DNA of 64,000 nt, from positions 51,042-115,041 of IMG/VR virus record IMGVR_UViG_3300032516_000007; one strand, 5' to 3'. Shown one piece after another: positions 43,236 through 51,701 of this stretch; the first letter of the stretch is position 1, and each line of letters opens with the position of its first letter. Under the pieces are notes generated by a model that did no database searches, was not told where the DNA came from, and was given only the letters and a program-made list of their open reading frames with translations. Position numbers and translations under genes: made by a program. The DNA is from a virus.

Positions 43236-45473
43236 ATGCCCAGTGCAGATGACAAAGTAGTCCTCAGTCTTCAAATAGAAGTTGCTGACGCAGCAAAAGA
43301 GATCAAAAAAGTCAAAGCTCAATTGGAGGAAGTTCGCCGAATTGAGGGGCGAACTAAAACCAATGAGACGAGAGATCTTCGCACCAGGCAAAGGACTGCT
43401 GAAACTGATCATAAGACTAAACTGAGGAATCTGAAGGATCTTGAGGCTCTTCGTAAGAAGGGATTAGGAAGTGTTGCAGGAATTACTAAAGAACATGGGA
43501 AGCAAAATGTCCTATTGAAGTCTTTGGATTCAATTCAGACACGAATCCAAACTAAATACCAAAAGTGGTTGAAGCAAAACCAACAGTGGGGACCTGCTGG
43601 TGTTGTGGCGAAGCCTGCTCTTCGTGCAGGACGTGCAGCTTTTAATGTTGGATCTACAGTTGTTTCAGGGCTTCTGGGGATGCTTATTGGGGGTATCCAG
43701 CAGGGCTATCAGACTCATCTTCAGGTGGGTCAGGCCATGGCTCCTCTTGCAGGGATGGGGGCTCGGCCTGGGCAGATAGGAATCGGAAAAGGAATAGGGA
43801 TGGGATATGGCCCATCTCAAACCTATCGGCATGCCGCTGGTGTGGGACGGGCAACTGGAGACCCTGGAGCGGTTACGCTGGCCCAGCAGTTTGCCATGGG
43901 TGGGGGTGGAATGGATGTTGGAGAAGCTACTGGGATCATGGGTAGCCTTCGCCAAGCTGGGGTGGGTTTTTCGGGGAAGGAAAATCAAGAGTCTGCTGCC
44001 AAGCTCCTGGGCCAGATGGTTGAGGGTGGGATCATTACTGGTCTGGAGAAAGCTCGTCTCCCTGAATATCTAAAGGGGGTCGCATCCATGGCTCAGACCA
44101 TGGGTGGGCGACAGACGGGCAAAGTGGATGTGGGTTCCATTGCCAACACGTTGTCCTACCTGGGTCGGATTCCGGGTATGCAAGGTCAACGTGGTGTGAA
44201 TCTCATGCAAACCCTAGATCAGTCGATTCGATCTCCCGGAGGAGGCGAGGCTGGTCAACAGGTAATGCTGCAAGCTTTTGGTTTTGGAAAGCCAGGTGGG
44301 GAGACTTCCTATTACGATGCTATGAAGCGTCAGCAGCGAGGGGCTCAAGGGGCTGGTGGTGCCCAAAATATCATGGATGTGTTCAAGGAACTCTACTCTC
44401 AGTATGGGGTGGTCGGAGGAGGAGGATCAACTCAGCAGCAACAAGAAGCAAACCTCGCGATCAATACTGCAATGCCAGGTTTGAACCTCGATATGATCGA
44501 GGGAATTGGGGACATGATCAATAACGGTGAGAATCAGGAGGAAATCCTCAAGAAGATCGCAGAGGCGACCAAGGCATTCAAACCCATTGAAGATCGAGTG
44601 GTAGATGCTATCAATGAAGGTTTCTCTAGTGTAGCAAAGCGAATAGCTGGTCAAGAGGCCAAAAGTGCAGGAATAGGAGCTAAAGCAGCCAAGTTAGTTG
44701 AGGATGTACAGGATTTACAGTATAAGATTTTGCAAGAGCTTGTCAAGATTATGAAGGAAAACCTACCTGAGATCAAACTAGTTTTGGGTGTAATATCAGA
44801 TACAATTACTAGTTGGCTCGGTGGGAGGGGGGAAAAAAATAAAGTTAGTGCTAAAAGTCCAGCTTCAATTGCTGCTGCTGCTCATCTTGCTCTTCCGATC
44901 GAGGGTGAAACACAGCAGGAAACGTTGATGAGGCAAAGAGGGAATGTTGGAAAGCTTAAGGCATTCCGTAAACAGGTATCCGGTGCTCTTCCGGGATCAA
45001 TTTCAGGTGAGATGCTCAAAGAGGCATTAAGCACCGTATTTGGCGGTGAGAAGGCTATTGAGAAGTTTGGTGATGTTGCTCGCATGTCATCTGAGAGAAA
45101 GAAGAATTTACTACTTGGAGCTATTGATAAGATGATCACTGAGGAGGAGGGAATTCCATCACTTAAGAAACTGGCTCCCTACATCATCAAAGGTAAACAC
45201 GATCCTAATGCTCCAATGCAAGCAGCCCCAGGGGTAGGAGATATTCCCACATGGCAAAAGGACATAACAAAGGGTGAAAAGACTAAGGGTTCGGACATTG
45301 CTGCGGCGGCAACAAGAGCTGGATCGTTTTTTGGAGCATCTGTTGCAGTTCCTGTTACTGGTCCTGCTACTTCTAAAAAGGTTACAGTTCCGGTTGAGTT
45401 CACTATACAATCCGCGAATCCATCCATAAATCCAGCTCAACCAGGTGGTGGTGCTAGCCCACTAAAGCCATAA
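43236..45473 (+). CDS. Tail tape measure protein, 745 aa
   Basis: The ATG has GGAG about 10 bases upstream. The N-terminus is a long charged coiled coil (VADAAKEIKKVKAQLEEVRR). A hydrophobic Gly-rich segment follows at about 140-170 (VVSGLLGMLIGGIQQGY), and the middle is Gly/Gln-rich helix (GMGGRQTGK-like). The C-terminal third is helical then Pro/Thr-rich. These are the marks of tape measure proteins. Using the known ratio of about 0.15 nm per residue, the tail would be about 110 nm long. Expression level and position (after the chaperone, before the hub) agree. Confidence 0.85.
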   Translation: MPSADDKVVLSLQIEVADAAKEIKKVKAQLEEVRRIEGRTKTNETRDLRTRQRTAETDHKTKLRNLKDLEALRKKGLGSVAGITKEHGKQNVLLKSLDSIQTRIQTKYQKWLKQNQQWGPAGVVAKPALRAGRAAFNVGSTVVSGLLGMLIGGIQQGYQTHLQVGQAMAPLAGMGARPGQIGIGKGIGMGYGPSQTYRHAAGVGRATGDPGAVTLAQQFAMGGGGMDVGEATGIMGSLRQAGVGFSGKENQESAAKLLGQMVEGGIITGLEKARLPEYLKGVASMAQTMGGRQTGKVDVGSIANTLSYLGRIPGMQGQRGVNLMQTLDQSIRSPGGGEAGQQVMLQAFGFGKPGGETSYYDAMKRQQRGAQGAGGAQNIMDVFKELYSQYGVVGGGGSTQQQQEANLAINTAMPGLNLDMIEGIGDMINNGENQEEILKKIAEATKAFKPIEDRVVDAINEGFSSVAKRIAGQEAKSAGIGAKAAKLVEDVQDLQYKILQELVKIMKENLPEIKLVLGVISDTITSWLGGRGEKNKVSAKSPASIAAAAHLALPIEGETQQETLMRQRGNVGKLKAFRKQVSGALPGSISGEMLKEALSTVFGGEKAIEKFGDVARMSSERKKNLLLGAIDKMITEEEGIPSLKKLAPYIIKGKHDPNAPMQAAPGVGDIPTWQKDITKGEKTKGSDIAAAATRAGSFFGASVAVPVTGPATSKKVTVPVEFTIQSANPSINPAQPGGGASPLKP

Positions 45474-45488
45474 ATAGGAAGATAATCA

Positions 45489-47819
45489 TTGGCTGATATT
45501 CAGACCACTTTTGCTGATCCATTTGGTAGTGAGATTATTGATGGGATTCCCCGTCAACAAACCAGATGCAAGATCATTGTGTTTTCCCACATTGATGACA
45601 ATGAGTTTCAGGGGAGGATCAACCTTAGTAAAGATGTAACCCAGTGTGACACCAGCAAGACCATCAAGGGTGGGGGGCACGCTTCCTTTACCATGGTGCC
45701 TCGTCTCAACTACATGAACTACATCTTCCCCAATGACTATGTGTATATCTATTTTGATCCAGGGGATGGGAGAGGGTTCATCAAGAACTTCTTTGGTTTC
45801 GTAGATCGAATCAGTAGAACCATCAGAGTTGATCCTGGCACTGGTAGCACAACAACTCAGTTTCAGGTTTCCTGTTCTGACTTCACGAAAGCATTTGACA
45901 AGACCAACCTGTATTTCAACCCTTTCATTGGTAACAGGGAAGACATCATTGGCGAGTTCGCCGGGACAGCAAATCTAGGAGGATTTGCGCTCAGGACAAG
46001 AGGGCTTGCGATGTATGGCTCTCCTGCCGATCTAGTGATGTCGCTTCTAGAACTGACATGTGGGTTTGGTGGGCAGTTCCTGCTCCCTCGAAGTCTACAA
46101 AAGGTGCTTCAGGGTGGTTTTATTAAGACAGCCAGGAGAGAGAGAGTGAAGTGGGCGCGGAACAGGCTCTCTGAGTCCGTGCGGAATGCTCTGGTTCCTG
46201 GATGGGAATTAGGGAAAACATCTGAAGACTTTCAGAAGAAGATCGAAGCCGAAGCCGCAAAGATGGTTGAAGATTCCTATCCGGATTCCTTTCCGGGTCC
46301 CTATAGTCCTACTAAGGTTGATAAACGGAAGCTTCAAGATGAGTTCGTGCAGCAACTTCTTGAGCAAAGGGGGGCTCCAAAAGGTACCTTCTCCACACAG
46401 AAGTGGAGATCATTAACCACAATAGAAGCAGGTGCTAACCCACAAAATCCTCCACATCTCCTGGACATGATCGATTTTAGATTCGTGGAGTGGGAAGGTA
46501 TTGATGGGCACTGCACATCTATCTCAATCACCTGGGAAGAGGGGTCGTTGTGGTCACTTGCAAATGGGCACTCCAACGAATTCCTTAACGAGCTATTTTG
46601 TGATCTACGACCTGTAGGGTCCGGTACCGATTACTCCAGAGAACCGGATGAGATTGATGGGAATGATGGTGCAGTGAGTTACGCCCCATGTCTGGTGATG
46701 AGGGAGTACCCCTTCAGCACCATTGAGGGCATTGCCCCGCCCGAATCTGTCAAGGTTCTGAATAAATCTTTGGGTCTGATCTACTTCGGAGCGATCTTCT
46801 CCAAGGAGCCCAACAAACCAGGTCGGAAGGTAGTCCAGATTCCGGCCATGAATCTTGGTCTTTTGGTGGAGGGCAAAGGGAAGGCTCTTGCGACGAAGTA
46901 TCTAGATGTCTCAGTGATCTCTATCACTGACATCATTCAGGAGAACATCGGTAGGAGTGATGCAACCCATTTCAATCTGCTGGAGATTTACAGTGATGTG
47001 ACCAGCGGGACTATCTACCACTCTCGGTATTTGACTCAAGAGATCCAACCTATCACTACTGCCGTTGGCGTGGCCCGCCATGGGCTTCGAGTCAGAAAGC
47101 ATTCGTCCAAGTATGGACGATTTGGGATGTTCGCTACTCGAGGAGGTGTGGATCAAGGTGTCAATAGGAGGGTGCTGGCTCGGTGGGCGTTGATGGTTGA
47201 TCATTGGTATCAGCATGAGATTGAATACCTCACTGGGACCATCACCACAAGGGCATTTCCAGAGATCAGAGTTGGTACCAGGTTGGATATTCTCGAGCGA
47301 CGTGAATCCTACTATGTGGAGGGAGTGAACCAGAGCTGGTCGTATCCACAGTCCATCACCACAACACTGACCCTCAGTCGTGGACAGAGGAACGATCCTT
47401 TCCCTGTGTACGTCTACCCCCAGAGGAAGGGCTTCGAGGGGGTTCGAAATGACAAGGGGAGATTGGCAGACTACTTTGTCCAGATGGATTCCTCAGCTAC
47501 ATCCAGAGCATCCATTCTTCTTTGGGGGGAGACTGTAAAGATCAAACAGGATGCTAACTACGTAGATGATCCTAAGTGTCATAAGAAGACATGGGCAAAG
47601 AATACAGAAGGATATCTTGCAGCAGATTCATTTGCCCCAACAGAGTTCAAAAATAGCTTTTCCTATAAGTTAGATGAACTTGTTGATAAAGTTCTTAAGG
47701 AAGATAAGAGCCTTGCTTTGGATCCCTCCATTCATGGTCTAAAAGGTGGTGGAGGTGGTGGCGCTGGGATACCAGGTGGTGGCGCCGGGATACCAGGTGG
47801 TTTTGGAAAGAAGGACTAA
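45489..47819 (+). CDS. Baseplate hub protein (gp27/gpD-like), 776 aa
   Basis: TTG start with AGGAAG upstream. The N-terminal region contains beta modules (FQGRINLSKDVTQCDTSKTI, then PNDYVYIYFDPGDGRGFI) typical of the hub barrel. The C-terminal part before the tail (VDHWYQHEIEYLTGTITTRA, then GTRLDILERRESYYVEGVNQ) matches the gp27/gpD pattern of tube-like beta domains. Residues after about 760 are a Gly/Pro repeat (GGGGGAGIPGGGAG-like). The hub links tube and spike; the following gene is the spike. A Lys/Arg-rich middle (about 210-290) may be an added module. Confidence 0.7.
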   Translation: MADIQTTFADPFGSEIIDGIPRQQTRCKIIVFSHIDDNEFQGRINLSKDVTQCDTSKTIKGGGHASFTMVPRLNYMNYIFPNDYVYIYFDPGDGRGFIKNFFGFVDRISRTIRVDPGTGSTTTQFQVSCSDFTKAFDKTNLYFNPFIGNREDIIGEFAGTANLGGFALRTRGLAMYGSPADLVMSLLELTCGFGGQFLLPRSLQKVLQGGFIKTARRERVKWARNRLSESVRNALVPGWELGKTSEDFQKKIEAEAAKMVEDSYPDSFPGPYSPTKVDKRKLQDEFVQQLLEQRGAPKGTFSTQKWRSLTTIEAGANPQNPPHLLDMIDFRFVEWEGIDGHCTSISITWEEGSLWSLANGHSNEFLNELFCDLRPVGSGTDYSREPDEIDGNDGAVSYAPCLVMREYPFSTIEGIAPPESVKVLNKSLGLIYFGAIFSKEPNKPGRKVVQIPAMNLGLLVEGKGKALATKYLDVSVISITDIIQENIGRSDATHFNLLEIYSDVTSGTIYHSRYLTQEIQPITTAVGVARHGLRVRKHSSKYGRFGMFATRGGVDQGVNRRVLARWALMVDHWYQHEIEYLTGTITTRAFPEIRVGTRLDILERRESYYVEGVNQSWSYPQSITTTLTLSRGQRNDPFPVYVYPQRKGFEGVRNDKGRLADYFVQMDSSATSRASILLWGETVKIKQDANYVDDPKCHKKTWAKNTEGYLAADSFAPTEFKNSFSYKLDELVDKVLKEDKSLALDPSIHGLKGGGGGGAGIPGGGAGIPGGFGKKD

Positions 47820-47821
47820 TC

Positions 47822-49384
47822 ATGATTCTTCCAGATGATACTGTTTATCCTTCTTCTCAACTATCACATCCTGCCCATAGTTCTATTGGTATGGGTGTGT
47901 TTCCAAAGATTGGGATTATCCTCACGGTTCAACCATCAGACGCACAGGGAAACCAGACAGCAGATACTCATCCTCAATTGAGGGGTTCCCACCAGGAATG
48001 TACTGTCCTCGTCTGTAGTGATTACGGGACTCCTGATACCCCTATTTACAATGTGATCATCCCCCCTCAGCGGCACAGTGGGATGGACAACTTCGAGGAG
48101 GACTTGCCGAGGGGAAGCAGCCAGTTTCTGGACGGCTCTGCCTATAATATGGACTTCAGTGGTGTGGATACCACCAAGCTGGATGGGGAGTGGTGTGTGG
48201 TGAGCTTCATTGGGGGAAACCAACAGCAACCCTTTCTGTCTCACTACTGGCCCCACCCCCTCAACAACATTGATCCCGCAACTAGTGGTAATACCCCCGC
48301 CGAGGGAGGGGCACTTGCTCGTATTGTAGAATCTCCTCCCAAACCGAATCTGGTTCAGTATGATCTCAAGAAGAATCGCTCTCGGCAGATTCATCGGAAG
48401 AATGGTGTCCTCACTATGATCAATAGGGAGGGTAGTGTCTACCTGGACACCACAGAGGCAGGTAGGACCGTCAAATTGGAGGGGATAGGTCCAACTCAAT
48501 GGGTTGCCGTTAACCCCATTAGTGTGACCAAAAGGATTGCTTCTCACGTAGCAAAGGGTGGTCACATCCAAGTAGATGTGAAACCCACTGCCCAGCTAGA
48601 GATCAATTTCAACCTGAGGAAGGGTCCAGAATTTGATCCTAGTGAACTTTTTCTAGGTGTAGAGAAAGGTCCCCGTATTGGAGCTGGCAGCAACTCTAAG
48701 AATCCAGTTCATGATCCTGATCTTCCTCATGACGATCAGCCATTCACTGAAACCAAACCAAGACCTAGAGATACTACTCGATCATTTAGCCGTAGGAAGG
48801 AATTTGAAGTTCTAGAGAAGACCTCTAGCTATAATCTACGTGCTGAGAACACAACCCTTCTCGTCCCCAGTGGAGGTAAGAAGGGGGAAATTATCCTCAT
48901 GGCTGATGATGTTATCAATCTCACAGTTGCTGGAACTAAAGCTACGTCAGTCTCTATGTCTGGTGGTAAGATCATAATCTCCAACAACGATGGTTCTCAG
49001 ATCAATGTTACCAAAGACAAAGTTCAGATGTTTACTGCTAGTGGTGGGTTTATTACTATCACTGGCAACGATGTGATTGTGGGGGCTACTGCCGTTGCCA
49101 TCAGTGGGTCTGTATCTGTGGCCCCAGGTCCCTTAGCACAACCAGTTATCAAAGCTACAAACTATTTAGGAGCTGAGGAGACTTGGCTGAAATTGTTTCA
49201 ATATTTCCTAGCAGCAGAAATAGACGCATGGAAGGCTGTGGCTGCTCTTCTTCCTGGTCCTCCAGTAGTAGATGCAGTAGCAAGTGGTGAGACTGCACTT
49301 GATGCTCTTAAGATTTTCGTGGCGGGACTAAAGTCAGAGCCCATTCCTAGTCCATTCGCAACGAAAAGCTTCACGACGAGCTAG
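47822..49384 (+). CDS. Central baseplate spike (gpV/gp5-like), 520 aa
   Basis: The ATG follows the hub stop closely. Residues about 20-180 look like the OB-fold region of gpV/gp5-type spikes (VFPKIGIILTVQPSDAQG, EWCVVSFIGGNQQQPF). Residues about 330-450 carry beta-prism repeats (NTTLLVPSGGKKGEIILMAD, VSMSGGKIIISNNDGSQINV, ASGGFITITGNDVIVGATAV) typical of the spike needle. A C-terminal helical tail follows. No lysozyme domain is seen, unlike T4 gp5. The spike punctures the outer membrane. Good agreement with the hub upstream. Confidence 0.75.
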   Translation: MILPDDTVYPSSQLSHPAHSSIGMGVFPKIGIILTVQPSDAQGNQTADTHPQLRGSHQECTVLVCSDYGTPDTPIYNVIIPPQRHSGMDNFEEDLPRGSSQFLDGSAYNMDFSGVDTTKLDGEWCVVSFIGGNQQQPFLSHYWPHPLNNIDPATSGNTPAEGGALARIVESPPKPNLVQYDLKKNRSRQIHRKNGVLTMINREGSVYLDTTEAGRTVKLEGIGPTQWVAVNPISVTKRIASHVAKGGHIQVDVKPTAQLEINFNLRKGPEFDPSELFLGVEKGPRIGAGSNSKNPVHDPDLPHDDQPFTETKPRPRDTTRSFSRRKEFEVLEKTSSYNLRAENTTLLVPSGGKKGEIILMADDVINLTVAGTKATSVSMSGGKIIISNNDGSQINVTKDKVQMFTASGGFITITGNDVIVGATAVAISGSVSVAPGPLAQPVIKATNYLGAEETWLKLFQYFLAAEIDAWKAVAALLPGPPVVDAVASGETALDALKIFVAGLKSEPIPSPFATKSFTTS

Positions 49385-49387
49385 ACC

Positions 49388-49813
49388 ATGGCCACGCTTC
49401 CTTCACTGCCGTCCTGTGTGCCTCCGCTTCCGATCCCTAAGTTTGCGATCGTTATCCCAGTGATTCCTCCTCTGCCATCTATACCTTCGTTGCCTACAAT
49501 TCCGATCCCATATATTCCAACGTTGAATTTGGAGATGCCAGCTCTCAATCTACCACCCATTCCGATCCCCAAGTTTGCGATCGTTATCCCAGTGATTCCT
49601 CCTCTGCCATCTATACCTTCGTTGCCTACAATTCCGATCCCATATATTCCAACGTTGAATTTGGAGATGCCAGCTCTCAATCTACCACCCATTCCGATCC
49701 CCAAGTTTGCGATCGTTATCCCAGTGATTCCACCCATCCCCTCTATTCCATCCTTGCCCACGATTTCAATTCCAGACATTACCTGTCCTGACCAAGTGAA
49801 GGAGAGGTTCTGA
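49388..49813 (+). CDS. Proline-rich tandem-repeat protein, 141 aa
   Basis: The frame encodes repeated units PKFAIVIPVIPPLPSIPSLP, then IPIPYIPTLNLEMPALNLPP, in a 44-residue period matching a 132-base DNA repeat. Pro, Ile and Leu alternate, giving a hydrophobic extended chain with short charged breaks. Two full units and part of a third are nearly identical, so the copy number has changed recently. It lies between spike and wedge genes and overlaps the next ATG (TGATG), so a baseplate role is likely. I know no family for it; a tip or chaperone function is only a possibility. Confidence 0.6.
   Translation: MATLPSLPSCVPPLPIPKFAIVIPVIPPLPSIPSLPTIPIPYIPTLNLEMPALNLPPIPIPKFAIVIPVIPPLPSIPSLPTIPIPYIPTLNLEMPALNLPPIPIPKFAIVIPVIPPIPSIPSLPTISIPDITCPDQVKERF
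49431..49735 (+). repeat. 132-bp tandem repeat, about 2.3 copies
   Basis: Units begin at 49431, 49563 and 49695 with CGATCCC. The first two are nearly identical over the full 132 bases (one base differs in AAGTTTGCG's upstream triplet). The third diverges after about 35 bases. The period is a multiple of 3 and keeps the reading frame. Confidence 0.9.
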
Positions 49814-51699
49814 TGCCTCCTCGTGATCTCATTGCAAGGTCCACAACTTCATTCCCAGACCGTAGGTTCTGGTCGGGGCAGGTGGAGTACACCACCAGAA
49901 TATCGGCCATGTACTCCATCGGGATCATTGATGTCAAAACGTTTGAGTTTTGGATATGCAAGATTAACCCATCCGTGAAGGGCTTATCTCGAGCTGTTTA
50001 TCAGTTCACTACTCCACCTCAGAGCATTGAGACTGTAGAGCAGGCAGCAACGACGATTGTCCCGACACAGGGGGGTGGGAAGTTTGTCGAGAGCCAGGGA
50101 AATCTGTTCAAGGACGTTAGAATCTCAGGCACAGTAGGATTTCGGCCAAACATTCCGTCAAAGGAGTTGTTCCCTGGTTTGGCTAAAGCTGGGGGTCCAT
50201 CGATTGGTACACCTACGTCATTTCTTCCAGACTTCTTGACCAAGGATAATAGGGGTCTTGATCCAAAAGAGGTTACCGGGTTTGATGAGATGATGTTCTT
50301 GAGGAACATTTTTAGGGCTTATTTTGATATCAAAAGTAGTGATGTTGATGCCAATCGTGTAGCACTAGTTTGGCTATATGATAAGGAGAGTGAAGCCTAT
50401 GTAGTGGAGCCAATCTCCTTTACTACTAACAGGGACAAAGGAAACCCATTAGGTTGGACCTACAATATCCAGCTTCGAACTCTATATAAGTTGGATGTTG
50501 TCCGTCCCTATGAAACAGATTCAGTGAACCTTTTCTCAGCTATTGGTAATGCTCTTAATATGCTTGGATCGATTGTCAATGGTATCGTTAGGGCTCTCAA
50601 GACAATTGCTAATTTCATGGATTATCTAAAGAACTTTCCAGCGAATCTTATTCAATCAGTTTTCTCTGGATGGACTGATATCCTTGGTGGGATTGCAGCA
50701 ATCCGTACTGCTGGAGGTGGATTTGATGATTATGTTACAGAGTCTATAGTTCGCACTATGAAATCTCAGACAACGCAACTCCTTTCTGCTCTCGATGACA
50801 AATACAATCAGCAGCAGCAACCGGCATTTGGCCATAGTGTTCCCTACATGATGGAAGGGGAACTCGGATTGGTTCGGCATAGCCTGAGGCAACTTGATCG
50901 GTTTGCCACAGCGATTCTGACCAACGATGGGCTCTGGAAAGAGAACAAGAACATCCAGGTCTCGGATTACAGTCGATCCTATTTGACGGAGACCGGAGAG
51001 GCTTCACCCACAGCGGGATCGCCTCTGAATCCAACCAACATCAACATGCCAGATACGGCTGTTGAGCAAGAAGTGACAGGTGGGGACACTATTCGCACTT
51101 TGGCTCTGAAGTACCTGGGGGATGAGGCACAGTGGAAGAAGCTGGCACTCATGAACAACCTGAAGCCTCCGTACATTTCGGCTGTGGGGGGTGATGGGGT
51201 TCTAAAACCAGGAGGTACCATTCTCATCCCTCGGACCACTGCTTCAACAGTGGCACTGTCTGTTTCTAGAACCGTGAATCCGGATGCTTCCTCTGAAGCG
51301 TTGCGCCCAATGATGAAGAGATATGGACGTGACTTGAGATTGCTAGAAGCTGGGGGTGAGTTGAGGGACTTCACAACAACATCAGGTGGGGACATCGATG
51401 TTGTTGAGGGTATCGACAACGTGATTCAGGCAATCAAGATCAAGTTCTCTACGGAGGTGGGCGAGCTTCCAACCCATCCTAGTTTTGGTGCCAAGTATTC
51501 AGTGGGAACGAAACTTGGGATGGCAACAGTCCAAGAGTTTGCTCTCAACACCAGACGAACATTCTTTCAAGACCCACGAATTGAAGAGATCAACTCTATG
51601 GAGATCTTTGCAGTTGGAGATCAGCTTTTCAACAAGACTCGCCTCAAGTTGATTGGAGCTGATGCAGAGATTCCCTTCACGTTCTCAGTGAGGAGATAG
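49813..51699 (+). CDS. LysM + gp25-like baseplate wedge fusion, 628 aa
   Basis: The ATG overlaps the upstream TGA and has AAGGAG upstream. Residues about 1-400 are mixed alpha-beta with hydrophobic helices (NALNMLGSIVNGIVRALKTI). A LysM domain lies at about 415-478 (VTGGDTIRTLALKYLGDEAQ, then a LKPGGTILIP strand). A GPW/gp25-type wedge domain ends the protein (about 510-628: VEGIDNVIQAIKIKFSTEVG, then LPTHPSFGAKYS and the final FNKTRLKLIGADAEIPF). LysM modules in phage tails bind wall or other tail parts (gp53-like); gp25 is the sheath-initiating wedge. The fusion puts both in one chain. Confidence 0.75.
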   Translation: MPPRDLIARSTTSFPDRRFWSGQVEYTTRISAMYSIGIIDVKTFEFWICKINPSVKGLSRAVYQFTTPPQSIETVEQAATTIVPTQGGGKFVESQGNLFKDVRISGTVGFRPNIPSKELFPGLAKAGGPSIGTPTSFLPDFLTKDNRGLDPKEVTGFDEMMFLRNIFRAYFDIKSSDVDANRVALVWLYDKESEAYVVEPISFTTNRDKGNPLGWTYNIQLRTLYKLDVVRPYETDSVNLFSAIGNALNMLGSIVNGIVRALKTIANFMDYLKNFPANLIQSVFSGWTDILGGIAAIRTAGGGFDDYVTESIVRTMKSQTTQLLSALDDKYNQQQQPAFGHSVPYMMEGELGLVRHSLRQLDRFATAILTNDGLWKENKNIQVSDYSRSYLTETGEASPTAGSPLNPTNINMPDTAVEQEVTGGDTIRTLALKYLGDEAQWKKLALMNNLKPPYISAVGGDGVLKPGGTILIPRTTASTVALSVSRTVNPDASSEALRPMMKRYGRDLRLLEAGGELRDFTTTSGGDIDVVEGIDNVIQAIKIKFSTEVGELPTHPSFGAKYSVGTKLGMATVQEFALNTRRTFFQDPRIEEINSMEIFAVGDQLFNKTRLKLIGADAEIPFTFSVRR

Positions 51700-51701
51700 T
51701 C

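Noticed and set aside
49431-49735. Possible CRISPR array
   Set aside because: Units are 132 bases, directly adjoining, with no spacers, and they encode protein in frame.
49381-49779. Long open frame on the minus strand with Gly/Ile repeats
   Set aside because: It is the exact antisense of the proline repeat gene and arises from the same 132-base repeat; no ribosome site.
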